A DNA stretch of 64,000 bases from Clavibacter capsici (GTDB lineage: Bacteria > Actinomycetota > Actinomycetes > Actinomycetales > Microbacteriaceae), in the NCBI RefSeq assembly GCF_001280205.1, contig NZ_CP012573.1, positions 248,001-312,000 on the forward strand, written 5' to 3'. Shown piece after piece: positions 44,541-52,391 of this stretch. Position 1 is the first letter of the stretch, and each line of letters opens with the position of its first letter. The translations under genes and the position numbers were made by a program. The notes below the pieces were generated by a model that did not search any database, was not told the origin of the DNA, and saw only the letters and a list, made by a program, of their open reading frames with translations.

Positions 44541-45815
44541 ATGCGGTCCTTCCGACGTGCGGGATCCGCGCGCACCCCCGAGCCCGGCGACGGCTCGATG
44601 CCCGACACCCGCGGCCCCGTCCGCGCACCCCGCGCGAAGCTCCCGCGCGACGTGCTCGTCCTCGGCATCATCGCCTTCTTCGTCATGGTCGGCTTCGGCG
44701 TGGTCGTGCCGGTGCTCCCCGTCTACGCGCGCAGCTTCGGGGTCGGCAGCTTCGAGATCGGCGCGGTCATCTCCGCGTTCGCGCTCATGCGGCTCGTGAT
44801 GAGCCCGTTCGTGGCGCGGATCATGGACGGGACGGGCGAGCGCACCGTCCTCGCCATCGGCCTCGCGATCGTCGCGCTCTCCTCCGGCCTCGCGGGCCTC
44901 GCGCAGGACTACCTCCAGCTCCTGCTCCTCCGCGGCGCGGGCGGCATCGGCTCGGCGATGTTCTCGGTGGCGGCCATGACGCTGCTGCTCGGCTCGACGG
45001 ATCCCACCCGCCGCGCCCGCGCGATCGGCTTCTACCAGGGCGGCTTCCTCATCGGCGGCATGGCCGGGCCCGCGCTCGGCGCCGTGCTCGCGACCGTGTC
45101 GCTCACCGCTCCCTTCTTCTTCTACGCGGCGACCCTCGCGGTCGCGAGCGTGATCGGGCTGCTGCTGCTGTCGAAGCGCACGGGCCAGGCCGCCGCCACC
45201 GGACCCGCCGAGCCGCCGCGCCCCTTCGCCGAGGTGCTCCGCGACACCCGCTACCGGGGCGCGCTGCTCGCCAACCTCGGCAACGGGTGGGCGTCGATGG
45301 GCGTCCGCAGCTCCCTGATCCCGCTGCTCGTGGTCGAGGTGATCCGCGCGCCCGCCGCCTCCACCGGCATCGCGTTCGCGTGCGCCGCCGTCGTGCAGGC
45401 CCTCGCGCTCGCGCCGGCCGCGCGCTTCGTCGACACGGTCGGGCGCCGGCCCGCGATCATCGGGTCGTTCGCCGTCGCCGGCGTGCTGATGGTCGCGATC
45501 CCGTTCGCGCCGACCGTCATCGTGCTCACGATCCTGCTCTGCGTGTTCGGCGCCGCCGCCTCGTTCATGGGGACGGCGCCGGGCGCCGCGGTGGGCGACG
45601 CCGCGGGCGGTCGCAGCGGCCGCCCGGTCGCGGTGTTCTCGATGGTCTCGGACCTCGGCGCCATCGTCGGCCCGCTCGTCGCCGGATACCTCGCCGACGC
45701 CGTGTCCTTCCCCGTCGCCTTCGCGACGGGCGCCGTGCTGCTGCTCGCCGCCTCCGCGTACGCGCTGCTGCGCATGCCGCGGGACGAGCGCACGGCCGCG
45801 CCCGTCGCCGCCTGA
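44541..45815 (+). CDS. MFS transporter, drug efflux type
   Basis: A 424-residue major facilitator with about twelve transmembrane helices. After a 35-residue cytosolic tail the first helix reads VLVLGIIAFFVMVGFGVVVPVLP. The loop 2-3 signature FVARIMDGTGERTVL and the helix-5 antiporter-type motif GFYQGGFLIGGMAGPALGAVL point to a proton-drug antiporter. The central loop carries the charged AATGPAEPPRPF segment. Substrate is unknown. Confidence 0.9.
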   Translation: MRSFRRAGSARTPEPGDGSMPDTRGPVRAPRAKLPRDVLVLGIIAFFVMVGFGVVVPVLPVYARSFGVGSFEIGAVISAFALMRLVMSPFVARIMDGTGERTVLAIGLAIVALSSGLAGLAQDYLQLLLLRGAGGIGSAMFSVAAMTLLLGSTDPTRRARAIGFYQGGFLIGGMAGPALGAVLATVSLTAPFFFYAATLAVASVIGLLLLSKRTGQAAATGPAEPPRPFAEVLRDTRYRGALLANLGNGWASMGVRSSLIPLLVVEVIRAPAASTGIAFACAAVVQALALAPAARFVDTVGRRPAIIGSFAVAGVLMVAIPFAPTVIVLTILLCVFGAAASFMGTAPGAAVGDAAGGRSGRPVAVFSMVSDLGAIVGPLVAGYLADAVSFPVAFATGAVLLLAASAYALLRMPRDERTAAPVAA

Positions 45816-45905
45816 TCCGTCGCCGCAGCCCTCCTCCCCCGCCGGATCCGCGGCCGGAGCGTCCGTCCTCGGACGTCATGCGCAGGATCCGGCCCCCGCC
45901 TTCCG

Positions 45906-45911
45906 TATCCT
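45906..45911 (+). promoter_or_regulatory. -10 element of a predicted leaderless ppc promoter (TATCCT)
   Basis: TATCCT ends 7 nt before the GTG start of ppc at 45919. No Shine-Dalgarno is present in the gap, so a leaderless transcript is expected. Confidence 0.5.
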
Positions 45912-45918
45912 CGTCAGC

Positions 45919-48651
45919 GTGACGACTCCCCCGAAGAAGCCGCTTCCCCTCGAGCACGACTCCACCCGCGACGGCACCCGCGACGCCGTGGAGCCCGCTC
46001 TCCGATCCGACGTCAGCCACCTGGGCGGCCTGCTCGGCCAGGTGCTCCGCGAGTCCGGCGGCGAGGACCTGCTGCGCGACGTCGAGCGGCTGCGCGAGCT
46101 GGTCATCGACGCGTACGAGAGCGCGCGCGACGCCTCCATCGACGACGCCGAGCGGCTCGTCGCCACCTTCACGCCCGAGCGCGCCGAGCAGGTCGCCCGC
46201 GCGTTCACCTGCTACTTCCACCTCGCGAACCTCGCCGAGGAGCACCACCGCGTGCGCGTGCTGCGCGAGCGCGAGGCGGCGTCGGGCTTCGTGCCCGACT
46301 CCATCCCGGACGCCGTCGGGAAGCTCACCGAGGAGCTCGGCCGCGAGGAGGCCATGCGCCGCCTCGGGGAGATGCGGTTCCACCCGGTGCTCACGGCGCA
46401 CCCCACCGAGGCGCGCCGTCGGGCCGTGGCCACGGGGATCCGCCGCATCGGCGACCTGCTCACCGAGCGCGACGGCGCCGTCGCGGGCACGCTCACCGGG
46501 CAGGACGTCGACCGCCGGCTGCTCGAGGAGATCGACGGCCTCTGGCGCACCTCCCCGCTGCGCACCACCCGGCCGACGCCGCTCGACGAGGTCCGCACCG
46601 CCATGGGCGTCTTCGACCAGACCCTGTTCGAGGTCGTGCCGCGCGTCTACCGGCTGCTGGACGACTGGCTGCTCGGCGAGGAGGCCGGGGTGCGCGACGC
46701 GGTCGCGCCCGCGTTCTTCCGGCTCGGCAACTGGATCGCGGCGGATCGCGACGGCAACCCCTACGTCACCGCGGCGGTCACCGAGGAGGCCGCGGGCATC
46801 GCGAGCGAGCACATCCTGCTCGGGCTCGAGCGCGTCGCCCTCCGCGTCGGCCGCTCGCTCACCCTCGGCGACGCCGACACCCCGCCGAGCGCGGAGCTGC
46901 GGGAGCTCGCCGCCGGGCAGGACGCGCTCGCCCCGCACCTCACCGCCCGCATCGGCACGCGCGCCCCGGCCGAGCTGCACCGCCGCGTGCTCCTCGTGAT
47001 CGCGGGGCGCCTCGCCGCCACGCGCGAGCGCCACGACGACGCCATCGCCTACCCGTCGGCCGCCGAGCTGCTCGCCGACCTGCGCGTGCTGCAGGCGTCG
47101 CTCCGCGCCGCCGGCGCCCACCGCATCGCGAGCGGCGAGCTGCAGGGCCTCATCTGGCAGGCCGAGACCTTCGGGTTCCACCTCGCCGAGATGGAGGTGC
47201 GCCAGCACTCGCAGGTGCACCGGGAGGCGCTGCGCGAGGTGCTCGCCGTGGCCTCAGCGGATGCGTCGGGCGACGCCGCCCCCGAGCTCGCGCCCATGAC
47301 GGTGGAGGTGCTCGACGTGTTCCGCACGCTCGCCCGCCTCCAGGAGCGGCACGGCGTCGCGCCGTTCTCGCGCTTCATCGTCTCGTTCACGCAGTCGGCC
47401 GACGACATCCGCACGGTGCACGAGCTGGCCGCGCTCGCGCTCGGCTCCGCGGAGGCGGCGCCCGTCCTCGACGTCATCCCGCTGTTCGAGACGTTCGCCG
47501 ACCTCGACGCGAGCACCGAGATCCTCGACGCGATGATCCGGCTGCCCCAGGTGGAGGCGCGCCTCGCCGCCACGGGTCGGAGGCTCGAGGTCATGCTCGG
47601 CTACTCCGACTCGTCGAAGGACGTGGGGCCCGTCTCCGCGACCTTCGCGCTGTTCGACGCGCAGGCCCGCATCGCCGCGTGGGCGCGCGCGAACGACATC
47701 GAGCTCACGCTCTTCCACGGCCGCGGTGGCGCCCTCGGCCGGGGCGGGGGCCCTGCCGACCGCGCGGTGCGGGCCCAGCCGCCGGGATCCGTCGACGGCC
47801 GCTTCAAGCTCACCGAGCAGGGCGAGGTGATCTTCGCCCACTACGGCGACAAGCGCATCGCCGCCCGCCACATCGAGCAGATGGCCGCCGCCACCCTGCT
47901 GGCGTCCGCGCCCTCGAACGAGGAGCGCAACGCGGCGGCCGCGCACGGGTCGGCGGACATGGTGCGCGTCATGGACGAGGCCTCGCGCGCCCGGTTCTTC
48001 GAGCTCGTGAAGGCGCCCGGCTTCGCGCCCTGGTTCGCGCAGGTCACGCCCATGGAGGAGATCGGGCTGCTGGCCCTCGGCTCGCGTCCCGCCCGCCGCG
48101 GCCTGTCTGTCGAGTCGCTCGAGGACCTGCGGGCGATCCCGTGGGTGTTCGCGTGGACGCAGGCGCGCATCAACCTCACGGGCTGGTTCGGCCTCGGCTC
48201 CGCGCTGGCCGCGGTCGGCGACGAGGCCGTGCTCCGCCGGGCCTACGACGAGTGGCCGCTGTTCACGTCGATGATCGACAACGTCGAGATGTCGCTCGCC
48301 AAGACCGACGGCCGCCTCGCGGAGCGCTACCTCGCGCTCGGCGACCGGCCGGATCTCGCGGCCCTCGTCACCGAGGAGATGGAGCTCACGCGCGAGTGGG
48401 TGCGCAAGGCCACCGGCCGCGGCGACATCCTCGAGGGCCGGCCGGTGCTGCGCCGCGCGGTGCGCCTGCGGAGCCCGTACGTCGACGCGCTGTCGCTGCT
48501 CCAGCTGCGGGCCCTCCGCGCGCTGCGCACGTCGGCTTCCGATGCGACCGGCCAGACCGCTCCCGGCCAGGCCGACCCGACGGATCCGGACCACCGGCTC
48601 CTGCTCCTCACCGTCAACGGCATCGCTGCGGGGCTGCAGAACACGGGGTGA
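45919..48651 (+). CDS. ppc: phosphoenolpyruvate carboxylase
   Basis: A 910-residue anaplerotic enzyme that makes oxaloacetate from PEP and bicarbonate. Catalytic His161 lies in VLTAHPTEARRRA, the PEPC signature 1. Signature 2, FHGRGGALGRGGGP, spans about residues 599-612 with the essential Arg. MLGYSDSSKDVGP and the C-terminal NTG end are also family features. Length is normal. The GTG start follows a leaderless -10. The stop codon sits exactly at the left edge of a low-GC island, and part of the terminal codon context is repeated at the other edge. Confidence 0.97.
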   Translation: MTTPPKKPLPLEHDSTRDGTRDAVEPALRSDVSHLGGLLGQVLRESGGEDLLRDVERLRELVIDAYESARDASIDDAERLVATFTPERAEQVARAFTCYFHLANLAEEHHRVRVLREREAASGFVPDSIPDAVGKLTEELGREEAMRRLGEMRFHPVLTAHPTEARRRAVATGIRRIGDLLTERDGAVAGTLTGQDVDRRLLEEIDGLWRTSPLRTTRPTPLDEVRTAMGVFDQTLFEVVPRVYRLLDDWLLGEEAGVRDAVAPAFFRLGNWIAADRDGNPYVTAAVTEEAAGIASEHILLGLERVALRVGRSLTLGDADTPPSAELRELAAGQDALAPHLTARIGTRAPAELHRRVLLVIAGRLAATRERHDDAIAYPSAAELLADLRVLQASLRAAGAHRIASGELQGLIWQAETFGFHLAEMEVRQHSQVHREALREVLAVASADASGDAAPELAPMTVEVLDVFRTLARLQERHGVAPFSRFIVSFTQSADDIRTVHELAALALGSAEAAPVLDVIPLFETFADLDASTEILDAMIRLPQVEARLAATGRRLEVMLGYSDSSKDVGPVSATFALFDAQARIAAWARANDIELTLFHGRGGALGRGGGPADRAVRAQPPGSVDGRFKLTEQGEVIFAHYGDKRIAARHIEQMAAATLLASAPSNEERNAAAAHGSADMVRVMDEASRARFFELVKAPGFAPWFAQVTPMEEIGLLALGSRPARRGLSVESLEDLRAIPWVFAWTQARINLTGWFGLGSALAAVGDEAVLRRAYDEWPLFTSMIDNVEMSLAKTDGRLAERYLALGDRPDLAALVTEEMELTREWVRKATGRGDILEGRPVLRRAVRLRSPYVDALSLLQLRALRALRTSASDATGQTAPGQADPTDPDHRLLLLTVNGIAAGLQNTG

Positions 48652-48663
48652 CGTGCGTGCACG

Positions 48664-49074
48664 ATGCTTGACCGGTTGGGGCGGTCGACGCAGAACATGA
48701 TCGCCCTGGCTGAGGACATGCGGGGGAGGCGCGCGTCGCTTCGGGTGCTGAACCTCGGCAGGGGAGACATGGAAACCGCGACCCCAATAGGGTCGACGGT
48801 CTTCACCGTGATGGCGGCGCTCGCGTACATGGGGCTCGAGATCGCGCGAGAGCGCATCACGAACTCGGTATCCAAGCGCCGGGCGGCAGGCAAGGACCTG
48901 AGTGGCCGGCGCCAGGCCTTCACCGACAGCCAGGTCAAGAACGCTGCGAGACCGATCGATGCCGGCGAGCCGACCGTCCAGGTCGCGCGCGACCTGAGCA
49001 CGTCCAGGGCGACGCTGTACCGCCAACTTCGGGACCGCCAAAGAGCCGAAGCGGCAACTGCGATCACGAGCTAA
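48664..49074 (+). pseudogene. truncated serine recombinase (resolvase/invertase) remnant
   Basis: A 136-residue reading frame matching the C-terminal two thirds of resolvase/invertase proteins. LDRLGRSTQNMIALAEDM and the helix-E region FTVMAALAYMGLEIARERI are followed by a C-terminal HTH (AFTDSQVKNAARPIDAGEPTVQVARDLSTSRATLYRQLR). About 60 N-terminal residues, including the catalytic Ser and its arginine partners, are missing, so it cannot be active. It begins 13 bp after ppc, which suggests the element inserted or was deleted at this point. Confidence 0.8.
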
Positions 49075-49113
49075 GGAGGTCGCAGGGGCACCACTATATG
49101 ACCCCTCCGGACT

Positions 49114-49193
49114 CTTTTCCGAAGGGTTCGGCTGAAACGCGTTGCTGCGGCTGGCGACAGCCGTGCCTCAGTAGCGGATACCGTTCGGAAAAG
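49114..49193. repeat. 10-bp inverted repeat downstream of the recombinase remnant
   Basis: CTTTTCCGAA (49114-49123) and TTCGGAAAAG (49184-49193) are perfect inverted repeats separated by 60 bp. They lie in a 195-bp noncoding gap next to the recombinase remnant and may be a relic recombination site or transposon end. Too far apart for a simple terminator. Confidence 0.45.
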
Positions 49194-49269
49194 TGGGCGC
49201 CCCGCAGGCAGAATTTTCTTTCGTGATGCGCGCCCGGTGTCGACTACATTGCGCTTTTGGCGCGCGGCA

Positions 49270-49698
49270 TTAGAAGTCGAGCACCATGCCCGGGAACTCT
49301 CCCGTGTAGCTCTCGACCGCGTCCCCGACGTTGACCTTGGAGTCCTTCTCGTCGAGCATCTGCTGTAGACGCCGCTCGTCAGAGCGCAGTGTCTCTGAGC
49401 GCTCCCCGCCCAGCCCAGCGATCGCGGCGATGTTGAGCCCTTGCTTTGTTCGGAACGTGCGCGCGACCGCCAAACGTGCTTCAGCTCGAACAATCTTGAG
49501 CACCGTCTTCGCAATTGCCACAGAGCCAATGACGTCCCCGCTCTCCGGGTCCTTAATGTCGCGGCCCAGAGGGTCCATCACTGCGAACTTCATTCCGACT
49601 TCCACGCCATCCTCGCTACCACGGTTGATCACGAGGTCTGTACTAGTCAGTAGCTGCGCAACTTTGGCGCGGATGAGGGTAGGTTCTTCACTGCTCAT
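49270..49698 (-). CDS. small protein with FlgT C-terminal-like region, function unknown
   Basis: A 142-residue soluble protein. Residues about 20-80 (DLVINRGSEDGVEVGMKFAV then IKDPESGDVIGSVAIAKTVLKIVRAEARLAVA) have the pattern of FlgT C-terminal or related small beta domains seen in bacterial surface-assembly proteins. A charged helical region (SDERRLQQMLDEKDSKVNVGDAV) and a short tail follow. It overlaps the upstream membrane protein gene by 11 bp, so the two form a unit. Lower GC than host genes. Similarity is by pattern only. Confidence 0.6.
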   Translation of the reverse strand: MSSEEPTLIRAKVAQLLTSTDLVINRGSEDGVEVGMKFAVMDPLGRDIKDPESGDVIGSVAIAKTVLKIVRAEARLAVARTFRTKQGLNIAAIAGLGGERSETLRSDERRLQQMLDEKDSKVNVGDAVESYTGEFPGMVLDF

Positions 49699-50155
49699 TT
49701 TCGGTTCCGTCCTCCGGGGTAGTCGCCATTCGTCTGTACAGCAAGTACCAGTTCGCGGCGAGGTCTTCGTGATCGCGCGAGGCCTGGGAAAGACGCCAGC
49801 TCAACTCGCCGACGACCTTCTTAGCGACGAGGGCTGCCCCGTCGTCAACTGCAGTCTCGGCAAGCTCGCGAGCGACAATCAGATCGTCTGCGAGGCGTTT
49901 GTGGCCCTGCATCTGCATGCGCAGAGATTCCGCGTTCGGAGCACCACGAGCGAACAAGTAGGCCGACGCCAGTTGGAACAAGCCAGAGACAAGCACCAAG
50001 AATCCGCTCTGCGATCCCGACGGCGGAGTCTTGCTTGATGCAAGGAACGCAACCCATGCGGCAAAGGCGATGCCAGCCACCAGTGCGCCCGCGCCGAGAA
50101 GCCGAAAGCGGTGCCGCCAGCACCACTGCCGCACTTGTCCTCGACCAGAATCCAC
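49688..50155 (-). CDS. two-helix membrane protein of the island operon
   Basis: A 155-residue protein with a basic N-terminus, two transmembrane helices (about 18-40 and 49-69) and a cytosolic helical domain (GHKRLADDLIVARELAETAV and VVGELSWRLSQASRDHEDLAANWYLLYRRM) that may form a coiled coil. I do not recognise the family. The start at 50155 is the first in-frame ATG of a frame with consistent coding use. Overlaps the FlgT-like gene downstream by 11 bp. Confidence 0.6.
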   Translation of the reverse strand: MDSGRGQVRQWCWRHRFRLLGAGALVAGIAFAAWVAFLASSKTPPSGSQSGFLVLVSGLFQLASAYLFARGAPNAESLRMQMQGHKRLADDLIVARELAETAVDDGAALVAKKVVGELSWRLSQASRDHEDLAANWYLLYRRMATTPEDGTENEQ

Positions 50156-50350
50156 AACTGGAGCTTAGTGGGGAAACGGTCGGTGCTCGCGATGGCCGAT
50201 CCGTGGCTTGACTGTGCGGCGAGGTCACCCGCGTGCGTGCAGTGGGTCAGTGCACAGTTATGTGACCACGAGCGTCCGGGAAGCGGTCTCCCCTTGGATG
50301 TCGTCTCCGGCGAGGTAAGTGCGTACAGTCGTGATACGAGGTAAGGGCGG

Positions 50351-51400
50351 ATGCGCATGGGATTCATGGATCGACTGCTTGGTCGCAAGGGCGGATCCGT
50401 TTCGGATCTTGCTGAGGCGGAGTCGTACGAGGCGCGGCATACCCGTGCGGATGCCGCCGGGTCATTCCGCGGTAAGCACTTCACGGAGTGGGCTTCGCGA
50501 GTGGATCAGCTGCGGGCCGAGGGGCGGCCCGATGAGTCTCTCGCCTTGGCGTACGAGTGCATCGAGGCGACGGAGCGCCAGCACGCAATTGACGGGACTG
50601 GAGTCGCGCCTGGCTACTACCGAGATGCCGCGGTGGTCTTGCGTGCGCAAAAGAGGTTCGTGGAGGAGGTCCAGGTCCTCGAGCGGTACCTTCAGCACGC
50701 AACTGGGAGGCACCCTGAGATTGAGGATCGAGTTCGTAAGGCGACCGCTCTACGTGACGCCGGACGGGACGCAGTGCCGCTCGCGTGTCCGGCGTGTGCA
50801 GAGGTGCTTGAGGCCCCGCCAAAGTCTCGAGGTAAGTGCCCTTCGTGCGGCCAGCAGCTGGTCATGCGCAGTGTCCACGGGCAGAGAAAGGCCCTCACGC
50901 CAGATCAGGCAGCGGCGTGGACCGCTGCCGATAAAGCGGAGAAGTCCCGTGCGTCGTTCCTCAAACGCTTGGGGTACTTCGGCGTCGCTCGGTCTCAATG
51001 GGACCGAGTACGCGCTGAGCAATCAGCGCGGTTCGGTCACTCGGCAGCTGACGGTGACGTGTACTGGCAGCTGGCGAACGAGGCTGCTGTCCGGCACGAG
51101 AGCGCCGCCGAGTGGGGCGAGGCCGGCCGCGTGCGAAGCGATATGACCAAGTTCTTGGTCGAGGAAGGCCGCGATTGGGTGTCTGCCGGGCGCTTGGCCG
51201 AGGCGAACTGGATGCGAGCTCTTCAGCAGTACGACTCTCTAAGTGCCGAGATGATCCTCATCGCATGTCCGTGTGCGAACTGCCAAAAGGACGATCTCGC
51301 GGTCGCCTCCTTGCGGGATTTCTTGTCCGCTTGGCCGCTGCCGCATACGAACTGCAGCCGGCCGCCGTGTCGTTGCCGCATTACGCGCAAGACCCACTGA
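50351..51400 (+). CDS. zinc-ribbon protein with helical-repeat region, function unknown
   Basis: A 349-residue protein. Residues about 40-130 look like a helical TPR-type repeat region (WASRVDQLRAEGRPDESLALAYECIEATERQ). A zinc ribbon follows (CPACAEVLEAPPKSRGKCPSCGQQL, about 145-170). The C-terminus has a second cysteine cluster (CPCANC and CSRPPCRC) that could bind another zinc. Three ATG codons lie in the first six positions, so the precise start is unsure. Divergent from the membrane-protein operon and 93 bp ahead of the HEPN gene on the same strand. I assign no function. Confidence 0.65.
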   Translation: MRMGFMDRLLGRKGGSVSDLAEAESYEARHTRADAAGSFRGKHFTEWASRVDQLRAEGRPDESLALAYECIEATERQHAIDGTGVAPGYYRDAAVVLRAQKRFVEEVQVLERYLQHATGRHPEIEDRVRKATALRDAGRDAVPLACPACAEVLEAPPKSRGKCPSCGQQLVMRSVHGQRKALTPDQAAAWTAADKAEKSRASFLKRLGYFGVARSQWDRVRAEQSARFGHSAADGDVYWQLANEAAVRHESAAEWGEAGRVRSDMTKFLVEEGRDWVSAGRLAEANWMRALQQYDSLSAEMILIACPCANCQKDDLAVASLRDFLSAWPLPHTNCSRPPCRCRITRKTH

Positions 51401-51493
51401 GCGCGTTGTAGGGCCGTCCGGGAACAGCGATCCTATCGGGCACCCACTTGCGGTTGTGCTTTAGATGTAAACCTTCGATTGCAAGGAGTACGA

Positions 51494-52114
51494 ATGCCAG
51501 TCATAACGCCTCTAAGGGCTGCGACGGATGTGCTCGATCGGGCTGATGCGCTTCTGGGCCTCGACGCTGACCCATTGCAGGATCCTCTTCGTACCGACGT
51601 GCGGCGGCTCGCATGGGCTATGGGTGTTGCCTCGATTGACACCTACTTACACTGGTTAGTTCATGCCGTGGACTTGGCTGCTCCGCTACCGAACGCGCTC
51701 AGGAAGCTAGATGTGCGGTTTGAGGATCTCGTTGCAATGGGGAAGTCCAGCGTCACGGCGCGTCAATCGGGCAAGCGTGACAGGCCGATGGTCCGCGCCC
51801 GTAACGTGTTGCACGCCCGGGTCCTGAAGGACACCTACCAGTCCGAACGCGGCGTTGAGACGGCGCTCGGCCTAGCGGGAGTCACAGGGTATTGGCGCGA
51901 CCTGTCCCTCCACATGGGTGAGCCTTCCCCAGCTATCAAAAGCCACTTGAACTCACTTGCGGCCCGCCGCAACTCCGTCGTGCACGAAGGTGACATCAAG
52001 CGTCAGGCGCGGCCTCGCGCAATTCGGCACAAGGAATTAAGTGCGGCCGATGTGAGGAGCGAGCTGGACTGGGTTCGGCGCTTTATCGCTGCGCTGGCCG
52101 TGGTGGCTCCCTGA
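51494..52114 (+). CDS. HEPN-domain protein, RiboL-PSP-HEPN-like
   Basis: A 206-residue protein whose pattern fits the RiboL-PSP-HEPN family (putative RNase). The N-terminal helix pair (LRTDVRRLAWAMGVASIDTYLHWLV) matches the family start. The predicted catalytic RX4-6H motif is Arg159-Asn-Ser-Val-Val-His164 in AARRNSVVHEGD. AGGAG at 5-nt spacing fixes the ATG at 51494. HEPN RNases act in toxin-antitoxin, abortive infection and RNA-processing systems. No MNT antitoxin gene is next to it. Low-GC composition supports acquisition with the island. Confidence 0.72.
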   Translation: MPVITPLRAATDVLDRADALLGLDADPLQDPLRTDVRRLAWAMGVASIDTYLHWLVHAVDLAAPLPNALRKLDVRFEDLVAMGKSSVTARQSGKRDRPMVRARNVLHARVLKDTYQSERGVETALGLAGVTGYWRDLSLHMGEPSPAIKSHLNSLAARRNSVVHEGDIKRQARPRAIRHKELSAADVRSELDWVRRFIAALAVVAP

Positions 52115-52391
52115 TTTCTGATATTCAGGGTCCCGGGGTAGGCGCTCGGCTTGCGGGTCGCAATCACGATAAGCAGCCCGGCAAGAATCACGATACAGAG
52201 CGACGGTACTCACAAGTGGCTGGCAGCGTCGTCGGCCTCAAGAAGGAGGACCTGTCGCACGCCTGTCCCTCCCCCGCTCGGTGATGTGTGCAGAACCAAC
52301 GCGTGCTCGGTCACGAAGCCGCACAACCCGTCGCGTAACCATCGGGCACGACCTCGAGCGAGAACCTGACTCGTTGAGAACGGGGTGCGCA

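Larger units (their letters stand above)
48651..52379. mobile_element. putative integrated low-GC island between ppc and threonine aldolase gene
   Basis: This 3.7-kb stretch has visibly lower GC, many codons ending in A or T, and only two GGATCC hexamers. It starts with a broken serine recombinase and carries accessory genes (49270-52114) unlike the metabolic neighbours. The 8-bp sequence ACGGGGTG occurs at both edges (48643-48650 and 52380-52387), a possible target duplication. No intact integrase, transposase or tRNA is present, so it is probably a decayed element. Boundaries are approximate. 52115-52391 holds no gene I can support. Confidence 0.6.

Noticed and set aside
52003-52191. A 62-codon minus-strand frame with a short hydrophobic start, overlapping the end of the HEPN gene.
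   Set aside because: The only start cuts into the hydrophobic stretch, there is no ribosome site, and the rest is antisense to the HEPN coding region. At most a relic of a lost membrane protein.
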